DNA of 64,000 nt from Sporosarcina sp. PTS2304 (lineage in GTDB: Bacteria > Bacillota > Bacilli > Bacillales_A > Planococcaceae): the NCBI RefSeq assembly GCF_003351785.1, contig NZ_CP031230.1, positions 1,732,001 through 1,796,000 of the forward strand, read 5' to 3'. The notes under the pieces are model-generated. The model searched no databases, was not told where the DNA came from, and saw only the letters and a program-made list of their open reading frames with translations. A program made the position numbers and the translations under genes. Shown piece by piece: positions 36,785 to 45,615 of the stretch (position 1 is its first letter; each line of letters starts with the position of its first letter).

Positions 36785-37709
36785 CTCTAAATTCAGTTAC
36801 ATACTTACGTACAAATTGCCAAGCTTCTCTTGTATTCCGCGCACTAAAGATATTTTCCATTTCATCAAAGCTTACTCTACTGTTCCTCATAGTCTCGGTG
36901 ATTTCATAAATATAAGCCCAGGAATGCTTTCTTGAACTGTAATCGTTTTCAAATTTTAACGTTGTAAAATAGATCACATCTGCTGGTGAGATTCCCATAT
37001 ACTTCATATCTTTCAAATAGTATTTACATGGGATAAAATCGCTCTTTCCATATGTTTGTTCTTTCTCTATAATTTCCGTAATTACTTCTATTTCTGAGTA
37101 AAATACGATGGTCTTGTTGTCTTTTATAAATAAATTCGTTTTGCTGAAAGTATTTTCAATATAATCGCCCTCAAATGTAATTACATGTTGCTTGTAAAAT
37201 GACTTCTCTTTCTCATGCCTTTCGTCAGTAATTTCTATAAGATGGCCACTTTCATCTAAAAAACCATATTTATAACCTAAATTGTTTAATAAAGCATTAA
37301 TTTTCTCCCTATCCGCTCGATCAATAAACAGGTCTATATCGTTCATTACTCTTAAACCAGACTTAGAATAAAAATTAAAATTAGCGACAAAGCCTTTGTA
37401 TACAATAAAATCAAGTTCTTCTTTGGAGAGTTTTTCAAGTTCCTTTTTGAGAATTGAATTTCTTAGCATTGTCACCTTATTCAAGAACAATAATGTGTCA
37501 AATTGACTCCCCTCTAACCTTTTAGATAAGAACAGAAATATTGTTTTATCTTCTATCAAGAAATTTAATATCTTATGGTGCACTAAGTTATCTAATAAGA
37601 AATTAAAACCTTTTTTTTCTAGAATTATTTCAATATCGTCAATAACCTTTTGCTGATTATTCAAGTACAAATTTGAACTTATCTTAAAAAAGATGTCGAA
37701 GATCCTCAC
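36771..37709 (-). CDS. Nucleotidyltransferase family 5-like protein
   Basis: 312 residues with the nucleotidyltransferase signature LRVMNDIDLFIDRADREKI (~residues 112-130), and the later FIPCKYYLKDMKYMGISPAD typical of the uncharacterised NTP_transf_5 family often found in peptide or exopolysaccharide clusters. It would attach a nucleotide or adenylate an acceptor. First gene of the AT-rich operon, with a GTG start; the ribosome site (AGTTAGGGG) is not strong. Confidence 0.78.
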   Translation of the reverse strand: MRIFDIFFKISSNLYLNNQQKVIDDIEIILEKKGFNFLLDNLVHHKILNFLIEDKTIFLFLSKRLEGSQFDTLLFLNKVTMLRNSILKKELEKLSKEELDFIVYKGFVANFNFYSKSGLRVMNDIDLFIDRADREKINALLNNLGYKYGFLDESGHLIEITDERHEKEKSFYKQHVITFEGDYIENTFSKTNLFIKDNKTIVFYSEIEVITEIIEKEQTYGKSDFIPCKYYLKDMKYMGISPADVIYFTTLKFENDYSSRKHSWAYIYEITETMRNSRVSFDEMENIFSARNTREAWQFVRKYVTEFRGEGD

Positions 37710-38143
37710 CCCTAACTAAATAGTAAAAGACATTGAATTCAAGGTGTTTATACACCTCTAGGCATACTTTAACATTTGAAAAACAACTTACGAAATTTGC
37801 TAAAAGGCAACTTTTTTTAGTTTTTATTTCAAAATCATTTCTCAAACTATTATTTTTTGTTCTTATACAAATAAATTGTGGGTAATAGAATTAAAATAGG
37901 TATTAGATATGTTTTTTACAGGTTTAAATAATATATTCCATTTTTGGAGTCATTAAATAAAGATTATTTTTGAGCCCAGACAAAATTTACATATTAAACA
38001 GCATATTCCCAAGAATGTATGTGCTCAATTCACTCGATTTTTATGGTTGACATATTACCCCTGCTTAATATCAATTAAATTTTGATTATACCATATATTT
38101 TTGATATTATGGTAATATTTTGGATATAGAGGGGGTGAAATAT
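37710..38143. other. AT-rich divergent regulatory region
   Basis: About 430 bases with no gene. AGGTGTTTATACACCT at 37742-37757 is a perfect 6-bp inverted repeat about 33 bases ahead of the operon's first gene and may be an operator. A TTGACA at 38044 could serve the small plus-strand gene. No riboswitch fold was recognised. Confidence 0.45.
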
Positions 38144-38498
38144 TTGAAAAAATATTTAGGTTTACTATTAATTGCACCATTTTTCGTGGTATTTCCGAAT
38201 AATACGGGAGCAGAAGAACTGATTAAAGTTGGAGAAGTAGGGAATGATTTAGATGTAGTTTTTCCAACAGCGATAGTTGACCCAGGTGTAGGGGCTGGTG
38301 CTGGGGTTACTGTAAATTCGGAACCTCCAAAAATCTCTGAGAACAGAAAGATTAAAAATAACCGATGGAAAAGGCACTTTATATGTTAAAGCAAATCAGT
38401 ATGATGTGGTTGATGAAATTCGATTTGTATATGGTTCAGGTCCTGATACTACCGTTCATAGAGTTGTAGTAAAATCAGGGCAATCGGTCCGTCCTTGA
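38144..38498 (+). pseudogene. Small secreted protein gene with frameshift
   Basis: TTG start after GAGGGGGTG. It encodes a signal peptide (KKYLGLLLIAPFFVVFPNN) and a Gly/Val-rich segment, then the frame ends at 38389. The natural continuation is in another frame: ITDGKGTLYVKANQYDVVDE and SGPDTTVHRVVVKSGQSVRP up to TGA 38498. One indel near 38330-38380 explains both. Function unknown; divergent from the AT-rich operon. Confidence 0.6.
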
Positions 38499-38640
38499 AT
38501 GTTTCATCTTCAATTACGTTTAAACCTAATACTTTGGAAACCATTGCATCAAATTCGCCACTTGTAGCATTTGCCTTTGCATTGTATTTACCGTTATCAG
38601 CTACAATGCCACGCTCAGCTAATGTATGTGCTTTATAGCA
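38479..38640 (-). pseudogene. S-layer-homology-like C-terminal fragment
   Basis: Minus-strand reading YKAHTLAERGIVADNGKYNA, then ATSGEFDAMVSKVLGLNVIE, no start and no terminus of its own. It resembles the C-terminus of cell-surface proteins with SLH-type repeats. A short relic brought in or left behind within the mobile unit. Confidence 0.5.
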
Positions 38641-38692
38641 GCAGATATTGGATTTTCACCGAGACATAGACTATGGTTAATGAATCCAAATA

Positions 38693-38731
38693 AAAAAGAG
38701 CTATTCTCACAAAGTAAAATAGCTCTTTTTT
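38693..38731 (-). terminator. Terminator after nagB
   Basis: AAAAAGAGCTATT and AATAGCTCTTTTT arms with a loop of about 11 bases and T-runs on both strands. Confidence 0.88.
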
Positions 38732-38749
38732 GAAGTGTTTTTATGACAC

Positions 38750-39451
38750 TCACACTATATCAGTAACAATTGTTACCTCATCATGTTCTAATAAATAGGT
38801 TATAGGCCAATTACTATCTAGTTTTCCCTCTAATAATTTATTAATTGCTGCACGTTTTTTTTCTCCAAAAGCAACGAGTAATATACTCTTTGCTTTTAAG
38901 ATTGTACCAATTCCCATTGTAATAGCCGTTTCTGGAATCGTTTCTCGGTTATTAAAATACTTACCATTAACAATCTTGGTTGAATCTGACAATTTAGCCA
39001 CATGTGTAAGGCTGTTAGAAGGTGAACCAGGCTCATTAAATGCAATATGTCCATTCTCGCCTACGCCTAAGATAATTAAATCAATTGGATATTTATCTAT
39101 CAAAGACTCGTATTGTTCACACTCTACATTTACATTTTCGGCCATACCATCGGGAATAAAACTTTCTTTAAATTTTTTTCGTTTAAAAAGGTATTCATTC
39201 ATAAAATAAGTATAGCTATTACTGCTCTTTGTAGAAATTCCAACATACTCATCTAAATTAAAAGATACGATGTTTTCAAACGACAAGTCTTCATTTTTTA
39301 TCCATTCATTGTAAATGGGGATCATTGTTTGACCTGTCGCTAATCCTATTACATTTAAAAAGCCGTTATCAATTTTCTCTTTTATTATGTCAGTTACAAC
39401 ATTCGCTGCCGTATGAGGGTTTTTCGTTCTAATTAGATTTAAGTTTTCCAT
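38750..39451 (-). CDS. nagB: Glucosamine-6-phosphate deaminase
   Basis: 233 residues; converts glucosamine-6-phosphate to fructose-6-phosphate and ammonia. Visible signatures are the substrate loop GLATGQTMIPIYNEW, the general base in FNLDEYVG, DLIILGVGENGHIAFNEPG and the C-terminal substrate lysine region. AAAAGGGTG precedes the ATG, and a terminator follows. It sits alone in the mobile unit with AT-rich composition; no nagA or transport gene accompanies it. Confidence 0.92.
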   Translation of the reverse strand: MENLNLIRTKNPHTAANVVTDIIKEKIDNGFLNVIGLATGQTMIPIYNEWIKNEDLSFENIVSFNLDEYVGISTKSSNSYTYFMNEYLFKRKKFKESFIPDGMAENVNVECEQYESLIDKYPIDLIILGVGENGHIAFNEPGSPSNSLTHVAKLSDSTKIVNGKYFNNRETIPETAITMGIGTILKAKSILLVAFGEKKRAAINKLLEGKLDSNWPITYLLEHDEVTIVTDIV

Positions 39452-39582
39452 TTTTACACCCTTTTATTATTTTTTTCTAACCAATTGTACATTATATTGA
39501 TTCACAAGCCAAATATAATCCTGAATTCTTACAACACTATCTAACATAATCTTTAGCTTGTTCATTGTTGTTGGGGCATAGC

Positions 39583-39744
39583 ACTATCCAATCTGGCGAA
39601 ACGAATTTAATAAAGGGGTTTAAGAAAGGGGTTTAAGAAAGGGGTTTAAGAAAGGGGTTTAAGAAAGGAGAGAAAGCTTTCGATGCAATTCTAATTTGGA
39701 ATGAAAAAGAAAAGAAGATTGGTTTTAAAATTAATAGTAATTAA
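39583..39744 (+). pseudogene. DNA topoisomerase III-like C-terminal remnant
   Basis: Reads TIQSGETNLIKGFKK, then, after the tandem 13-mers, GEKAFDAILIWNEKEKKIGF and a stop. The GFKxKxGxxFDA pattern is the C-terminus of plasmid-type topoisomerase III. The rest of the gene is absent. The region 39452-39582 shows nothing else. Confidence 0.5.
39612..39663. repeat. 13-bp tandem repeat, four copies
   Basis: AAAGGGGTTTAAG repeated four times exactly. It lies inside the topoisomerase relic; three extra copies of one 13-mer break the frame. Confidence 0.92.
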
Positions 39745-39774
39745 GACAGAAATCTGTAAACCCCCATAAAAAGG

Positions 39775-39807
39775 AATCCATTTTGAAAAAAGTAATCAAA
39801 ATGGATT
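39775..39807. terminator. Terminator-like hairpin
   Basis: AATCCATTTTG and CAAAATGGATT arms (11 bp) followed by CTTTACTTTT. Confidence 0.75.
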
Positions 39808-40077
39808 CTTTACTTTTGAAGTACAACAGTGAACTTCCAAAAACGCGCCCGATTCTAGAACTTTATTGCTGTTGTTCTTCTTTACGTGAAAATAATTTAT
39901 TCCCTAGCAACCCAACGATAAAACTGCTAGAACAGCAATCACGACTAAAGTGGTAAAACTTGCTTCAGGCACTAAGTATGTAGAGGTAAAGACCACAACA
40001 CCAACAAATACCCCTGTAAATATAGCCATTCCAATACTGATAACTGTGCTGTTGTTAATTCAGATATAACTTTGTCT

Positions 40078-40206
40078 GTTTTAGTAGTATCTCGCGGCTA
40101 CGACGAATTCTTGTTTTTACAGCCGGCAGAGGAATTATCATTATTTCCCCGACTTCTTTTAAAGAAAGTTTTTCTATGTAAACTAATACAATAATCATAC
40201 GATATT
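40078..40206 (-). pseudogene. Sigma-70 region 4 relic
   Basis: Minus-strand reading MIIVLVYIEKLSLKEVGEIM, then PLPAVKTRIRRSREILLK, the helix-turn-helix end of an ECF sigma factor. The N-terminal part is missing, cut at the transposase fragment. 39850-40077 reads as a broken continuation, perhaps a degraded anti-sigma gene. Confidence 0.6.
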
Positions 40207-41395
40207 TAGTAGCGTGTCCCTAGTCGAGCGAGCTGAGTTAACCGGTTTCGATGAATCGTATGTAATAAGATACTGCCTAAGTCCATCTCTCGTATAAATA
40301 CTAATCGTTCAATTACTTTTAAGAAGGTATCTGGGGACGGGAATCCCATTGGTTCTTTTAACCAGCCAAGTGGTGTTTTATTCGATTCAGTTGCACTAGT
40401 TGGCACAATTAATGTCTCCAATTTATCTATTTGAGTAGGTGTCAACGCATGATGAATAAGATTAAATATACTCTCTTCTGCTCGGGCGCGTGTTTCCCAT
40501 ACAACTCGTTCTATCGTTGTTAAAGCTGGAAGGCTTGTATGTTTCCACGTAAAACGAACAATTATTCAGCCTTGTAGTGGATGAAGTGTCGAGTAGGGCG
40601 CTTGAGGGGATTCAAGGAATGTACGGAGGGATAAAATGATTACGATAAGTTTATGCATGATCGTCAAAAACGAAGAGGCAGTTATTGGTAGGTGCTTGGA
40701 CTCCGTTAGTGCATTGGTCGAGGAAATCATCATAATCGATACAGGCTCAATTGATCGTACAAAAGAAATTTGTCGGCAGTATACAGATCGTGTTGTTGAC
40801 TTTCAATGGATAGAACATTTTGCAGCGGCACGAAATTTTTCATTTCAAATTCCGGTGATCCATGAGCTCATTGGCATAATAGAAAGTATCACGTGGAGAC
40901 AAGGGGGTTCCCGAATCGACGAGTGTTTTATAGATGCGAAGATTGCGCTCATGAAATAATTTTATTTTGTCTTAAGAATTCAATGCACGCATTTAATAAA
41001 AACATCGTTTCCCCGTTTTCTAAGGCAAGGGGCGTAAGATGCTTCGAAAGCTGTCGGTACTCCCTATTAGTAAATTCTTTATAACCATAAACTTTGCGAA
41101 TTTCTTTTAAGTCATCCCATAATGTATTCTCTCTTTGTCCGTAAGAATGAATGACCGTTGCTGGAACATTGATTTGTTGAGCGATGTACTGGATAACTGT
41201 CTTTGGAATGCTTTTAAGATGCGTGTAGGACCAACCAGGATAGCGTAAAACAGCGAGCTGCACTGCAAAACCTAATAGATTTTCTTCACGTCTTCGTTTA
41301 TGAATTACCTCTAAATCCTGCTCTGAAAAAGTATAATACGTTCCCAGGAACCATTCATCTGTATGTAATTCCATATACAGCAAGTCCACTGTCAT
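40206..41395 (-). pseudogene. Right-arm tnpA remnant, interrupted and truncated
   Basis: Two collinear pieces of a Tn1546-like transposase: 41395-40949 gives the N-terminus (DEWFLGTYYTFSEQDLEVIH, RENTLWDDLKEIRKVYG, ACIEFLRQNKII), and 40561-40206 continues (LPALTTIERVVWETRARAEE, SNKTPLGWLKEPMGFPSPD). About 390 bases with a glycosyltransferase fragment lie between them, and everything after about residue 265 is gone. It is clearly diverged from the left-arm tnpA, so not a recent duplicate. Confidence 0.88.
40636..40959 (+). pseudogene. Glycosyltransferase family 2 N-terminal fragment
   Basis: ATG with GGAGGG upstream; MITISLCMIVKNEEAVIGRC and EEIIIIDTGSIDRTKEICRQ are the nucleotide-sugar-binding start of a GT2 enzyme, with FAAARNFSF soon after. 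Protein-like similarity stops about residue 70, after which the frame runs into transposase DNA. It is inserted inside the right-arm tnpA. Confidence 0.75.
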
Positions 41396-41518
41396 TTTAA
41401 TGGACAGTGGACTGCTTATAGCAAAATAATTTTTTAAACGTTCTGCACAATTTACCCTCTATTAATTAATTTTAATTCTTCATAGTCTTTTACTTGAACG
41501 AAGGAAGGATTAAATAGT

Positions 41519-41687
41519 GCCAGAGCAAGAGGTCGCAAAGGTGGTCGTCCAGTAAATGAAAGAGAGCTGAAAAAGGCACAACTTATATAAATCTGAACAA
41601 TATAGCGTCAGTGAAATTGTTGAAATGACCGGAATTAGTCGCGCTACAATTTATCGCTATTTAAAACAAAAGCAACACAACATTTAG
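41519..41687 (+). pseudogene. Serine resolvase C-terminal fragment (right arm)
   Basis: Reads ARARGRKGGRPVNERELKKA, a frameshift, then YSVSEIVEMTGISRATIYRY and a stop: the DNA-binding end of a tnpR-like recombinase. It diverges from the right-arm tnpA as expected for this family. Confidence 0.75.
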
Positions 41688-41721
41688 AGTTGAGCATGCT
41701 CTTGTTTTTAATCCATTTTTC

Positions 41722-41759
41722 CTTAACGTTGTAAATCCGCATTTTTCTGACGGGACCCC
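41722..41759. repeat. Right outer 38-bp terminal inverted repeat
   Basis: Reverse complement begins GGGGTCCCGTCAGAAAAATG and ends GCGGATTTACAACGTTAAG; 35 of 38 positions match the left outer repeat. Confidence 0.93.
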
Positions 41760-41764
41760 AACAA
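41760..41764. repeat. Target-site duplication, right copy (AACAA)
   Basis: AACAA directly outside the right terminal repeat, identical to 23769-23773. Confidence 0.9.
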
Positions 41765-42896
41765 ACTCTTTTTCTTCTGCAAACCGTTTCATGATCTCTA
41801 CACTTTCATTAAGAGAACTTCTAAACTTCAGCTCTATTTCACTTAATTTCTTCGGTTGGAAATCTACCTCTGCTAATGCGGTATAAGGATGGCCGGCGTT
41901 AGGATTCGCCCCTTTTTCAAGCAGTACTTTCAAGCATGCTTTTGCACGATTGGTCGTAGCCCATATAATTAGCGGAACCGATTTATACATATAATCGGCC
42001 GATATCCCCCGGTCAACAAGTTCTTTTAACACTTCTGAGTAATCATTTTCAAAGATATATTGAAAAAAATCATCATAACAACTGACATCATTTTGGAGGT
42101 GATCGAGTATCAATGTGACGACTCCCATCCTCTTATTCTTCATAGCGACAAGCATCGCGTGATTGGCGTTAGCGATAATTGTAGGATCTGCTCCGTTTTC
42201 CAATAAACGTTGGACGTTCTCCATTCTTGAACTAGCACACGCATGCATAAATAACGTCTGACGCATATCGACAGTTGAACGATAGTGGATCGAGTCTTCC
42301 TCAAAATAATTGATGATTGCGCGTACTTCAAGTATTGGTAAAATAGCGCTCAATAAATCACTTGTTGGACGAGATAACAAGACTCGAACCGTTTCATATA
42401 ACGTTTCTGTATTGAAAAGTTGCTTTCGCATGACGAATTTTAGTAATCTTATGCTTTCTGCCTTTACTGCCCACGTGATCATCGTTTCTTTTTTTTTAAC
42501 GTCAGGATATTTCTTTGCACTTCCAGTACCTGGTGGGGAAATATACGCTTCCGACGCTTTTCTTCTTCTATTCGCTATGAAGTAGGCATGCTGTTCTTGT
42601 TTATTTCGTATGTATAGATCCGCACCATATACTTGTAGTAACAACACAATGTCTACATGATCCGCATTTACAGCAAACATTAACGCCGTATTTCCATAGT
42701 GATCTTGATGGTTAATATCACATATCTTTCTTTCAAGTAGATGTTCAGCAGTTTCGAAATGATTGAAAAAAACCGCGAACATTAAAGGGGTTCTACCATT
42801 TTCATCTGTCTTCTGCATATATTGTCCATTTTTCAGTAATTTCTCTATCTGTTCGATATCCCCATTAGACGCAGGTGCTATTAACGGACACTTCAA
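41760..42896 (-). pseudogene. 5' part of ankyrin-repeat gene cut by the transposon
   Basis: TTG start at 42896 with GGGGGGG 7 bases upstream. 379 codons of ankyrin repeats (PASNGDIEQIEKLLKNGQYM, GRTPLMFAVFFNHFETAEHL, GNTALMFAVNADHVDIVLLL, ACLKVLLEKGANPNAGHPYT) up to FAEEKEFV, where the transposon begins. A terminal readthrough into the element adds about 33 unrelated residues to 41661. Joining GTT at 41760 to GAG at 23768 restores one continuous frame. Ankyrin repeats mediate protein binding; the partner is unknown. Confidence 0.92.
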
Positions 42897-43339
42897 ATGT
42901 ATACCCCCCCATCTGATCAGTAGTTTGTTGTAGATCGGTACTTGCTCCTATTCAAATCATATCACAATCTATTATCCAACATTCAACACTAGATGGGCAG
43001 ATAAACAGTGTGCTCACTTTTCCAATATAATGTCTTTTAACTTCTCCAACATTATTTCATACGCCTCTTTATAACTATAATTCTCCTCCACTACTTCATC
43101 GCGTATTCTATACTATAATCGGCACCGACAAAGCGGCCCATTCATTCCAAGCCATGCGTTTCCCTACTTTCTATCTCTTTCAGTACTTTTTAGTATTTCA
43201 ACTATATTACACTATGAAGTCTTTTCGTTTCTAGTAAACTTATATGGTATAATTAGGTGGTTTTCATGATTACAGATAGTTTCAGTCGATGAATTAGACA
43301 TCATTTATTAGCTAACTATCCATATATGGAGTGAATATT
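42897..43339. other. Intergenic region with a gene relic
   Basis: No intact gene. A minus-strand reading near 43016-43110 (EVVEENYSYKEAYEIMLEKL, then KDIILEK and stop) looks like the C-terminus of a lost gene. The last 80 bases serve as leader for the CapA-like gene. Confidence 0.4.
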
Positions 43340-44461
43340 ATGCAATTACGTTGGATGGTTGCGCTACTTGCTGTCGTTTCGATATTTTGCGCTTATTTGT
43401 TATGGACCGATTACAACGAAAGGGAATACATAGTCCCGCAGCAAGTCTCGTATCCAGAATCAGATACTAAGACAGAGACACATAAAGAAGTACCACCTAC
43501 TAATACAATGGAAAAGCCAGTTATTTCTACCGCCACGATTGGTATGGTTGGAGATGTATTACTACATAATCCTATATATAAGTATCCTAGTTTTGACTTT
43601 GCGTTTGAAGCTGTCAAAGACAAAATGGAAAGTATCGATTTCCTGCTGGCCAACCAAGAATCGATGCCTGGTGGTGTGGAACTCGGACTGGATACGTATC
43701 CGAAATTCAACAGCCCAAAGCATATAATCCGTGATCTTCAAACGGCAGGAGTGGATATGCTGTCATTCGCTAATAATCATACGTTTGACAAAGGTGAAGT
43801 AGGGGTGCGGAATTCTATTAAGCATGCGCAAGAGTACGGCATGCCTTACATCGGAGCGTATGAATCATTTAAGGACCGCAAGACGCATCGAGTCGTAGAT
43901 GTAAATGGCATAAAAGTTGGGATTTTAGCTTATACGTACGGCACGAATGTATCGCTTGATTTATTTGATAAAGAGTATTTGGTGAACTATATCGATCGGG
44001 ATCGTATTTTGATGGAGATGGCGCAAATTAAGCCTTTAGCGGATATTGTCATTGTGTCGTTGCACTGGGGACCTGAATATGTGCTTGAAGCGTCCGAAGA
44101 GCAACAAGAACTGGCCAAGTTTGTGGCAAATGCCGGTGCGGATGTGATTTTCGGTCATCATACACATGTGTTGCAACGTTATGATGAAATCGGTGATACG
44201 AAAGTATTTTACTCACTCGGTAACTTTTATTCAGGACAACCGTTTGAATATACGAACTTTGGCGGCATTGCGCGATTGACTGTGACAAAGGAACAAACAG
44301 GAGACGAAGTGAAAGTCACAGTCAATGATCCACGCTTCTTTCCTACGGGTGTCGTCAAAGATCAACAAAAGCGATTTACAGTCGTTCCTCTTAAAGACGC
44401 TCGAACAGTTCCATATAGCGAAGAGTGGGTGGAGGAACATGTCGGCGTGCCAAAGTGGTAA
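43340..44461 (+). CDS. CapA-family (poly-gamma-glutamate capsule) protein
   Basis: 373 residues, ATG with GGAG 8 bases upstream. An N-terminal membrane anchor (WMVALLAVVSIFCAYLLW) is followed by a metallophosphatase-like PGA_cap domain: IGMVGDVLLHNPIYK, LLANQESMPGG, SFANNHTFDKGEVGV, VSLHWGPEYV and GADVIFGHHTHVLQ. Such proteins are extracytoplasmic and are linked to capsule or wall polymer synthesis, but no capB/C/D genes are near, so it may be a stand-alone enzyme. Confidence 0.92.
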   Translation: MQLRWMVALLAVVSIFCAYLLWTDYNEREYIVPQQVSYPESDTKTETHKEVPPTNTMEKPVISTATIGMVGDVLLHNPIYKYPSFDFAFEAVKDKMESIDFLLANQESMPGGVELGLDTYPKFNSPKHIIRDLQTAGVDMLSFANNHTFDKGEVGVRNSIKHAQEYGMPYIGAYESFKDRKTHRVVDVNGIKVGILAYTYGTNVSLDLFDKEYLVNYIDRDRILMEMAQIKPLADIVIVSLHWGPEYVLEASEEQQELAKFVANAGADVIFGHHTHVLQRYDEIGDTKVFYSLGNFYSGQPFEYTNFGGIARLTVTKEQTGDEVKVTVNDPRFFPTGVVKDQQKRFTVVPLKDARTVPYSEEWVEEHVGVPKW

Positions 44462-44467
44462 CGATAG

Positions 44468-44508
44468 AGATCATTTCATTGCGGTTATGCGATGAAATGA
44501 TCTTTTTT
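44468..44508 (+). terminator. Rho-independent terminator
   Basis: AGATCATTTCAT and ATGAAATGATCT arms followed by TTTTT. Confidence 0.9.
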
Positions 44509-44564
44509 AATCTAGTCGTCCATTATAAGAATGGGTGAAACAGAAATAAATTTTATTTACAAAA

Positions 44565-44598
44565 AAGTTGAAGCTCATATCGTAGTGAGCTCCAACTT
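44565..44598 (-). terminator. Terminator of the 74-residue gene
   Basis: AAGTTGGAGCTCA and TGAGCTTCAACTT on the minus strand, one mismatch, followed by TTTTTT. Confidence 0.88.
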
Positions 44599-44631
44599 CT
44601 TGTAAAGAGTAAGCCTATACAGTGTTCTGAC

Positions 44632-44856
44632 TCACTTCCAGTAGTTATTCGCTGCTGCCACTGTTTGAAAATGTATGGCAATGACTTGAGATGCAAGTGT
44701 TAAACTATCCGCATTTTCTGCATAATCTGGACGTAGTTTTTCGCGTACTTCTGCAGAAGTCTGTGTATACCCTACACCTTTACGTGCAAGCGTAATCGCT
44801 AATTCAAAACCTTCTTGTGGCGTATCTGTCGTTAAACTGGTTAACCATTGTGTCAT
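44632..44856 (-). CDS. Small conserved protein, paralogue of 58799-59047
   Basis: 74 residues, unrecognised. It shares with the gene at 58799-59047 the layout TPxEGxxLAxxLAxKGxxxxQxSxExRxxLRPxYxxxAxSLxxASxVIxxHFQT and the end VAAANNYWK/IAAANNYWR. Soluble and mostly helical. Own ribosome site (AGGAGGCGGT) and terminator, so monocistronic. Confidence 0.8.
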   Translation of the reverse strand: MTQWLTSLTTDTPQEGFELAITLARKGVGYTQTSAEVREKLRPDYAENADSLTLASQVIAIHFQTVAAANNYWK

Positions 44857-45014
44857 ACATACCGCCTCCTAGTTACTACCAGCTTACAGTATTCTGACTA
44901 ATCTTTCAATTCTATCGCAACATTGCTACGTAACGACTTACTTTTTCATCCGATGCTCATTTTGCAACATATCCGTTAACACTAACTCTGTATCCGTTAC
45001 CCTCATTGTATTAA

Positions 45015-45375
45015 CTATTCTTTTTTCAGAAACGAGTACATAGAAGTTCCTTGTTTCACCGTTTTACCTTTTGCGCCAATATACGAATGATAGGCACTCA
45101 ATTTCATCGAATCATCTAATGCACGCACAAGAAACGCGGAAAACTGTGCGCGCGTGACGGAATTTGCCGGCATAAATTTCCCTTCCGACCCACCTGCTAC
45201 TCGTTGCTTGGCGATACCATTAATGTCCTGATATGCCCAGTGTGCTGGAGTTACGTCGATAAATGTTGCTTGTTTATCGAGCGGCCTGCGCTTGACATGG
45301 CATCGCTACAACGAAAAGCAGCAAAGTCATACACGAGGTGATGACTTTAGAGATCATATATTTCTCTTCTTTCAT
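45015..45375 (-). pseudogene. S-layer-homology protein with frameshift
   Basis: A signal peptide (ISKVITSCMTLLLFVVAMPC, then QAQAAR) runs into a stop. One base out of frame the reading continues DKQATFIDVTPAHWAYQDIN, VAGGSEGKFMPANSVTRAQF, a clear SLH domain, and ends YSFLKKE at 45015. A single indel near 45290 separates the two. SLH domains tether proteins to wall polymers. Confidence 0.8.
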
Positions 45376-45615
45376 TCAACATACACACTATATACTTGAA
45401 ACCAGGCTTACCTATCTATTTAAGCGAGCGGTTGGTTGACAGCTGTAGCATTGGCAGCCTGGTTAGTAAAATAGTTGCAAGCACATACCCTCTACTGATT
45501 CGGTTTCAAAACAATTAATCGAACACATATCACTTCCCATAGTGAGCACGATTCGATTACAAAGAGCGGTACGTTTCATGTAGCTAGATGTTTCTTGCCA
45601 CATGCGCACCCTACA
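45376..45615. other. Region between ECF promoter and SLH pseudogene
   Basis: 240 bases downstream of the promoter copy on the minus strand. A frame starting MWQETSSYMKRTALCNRIVL ends after 46 residues, and a second one out of phase ends NYFTNQAANATAVNQPLA. Together they may be one decayed small gene; the evidence is weak. Confidence 0.35.

Larger units (their letters stand above)
23774..41759. mobile_element. 17,986-bp compound Tn3-family (Tn1546-like) transposon
   Basis: Bounded by 38-bp terminal repeats (23774-23811 and 41722-41759, 35 of 38 identical) and by the duplication AACAA, and it interrupts an ankyrin-repeat gene that is otherwise intact. The left arm is a recognisable Tn1546-like element (23774-29540). 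The right arm is a decayed relative in inverted orientation (tnpA and tnpR fragments, 40206-41759). Between them lie an ISL3 remnant, a six-gene AT-rich operon, nagB and several gene fragments. No vancomycin-resistance genes are present. Both outer ends are tnpR-side ends, so the whole unit apparently moved as one. Confidence 0.9.
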
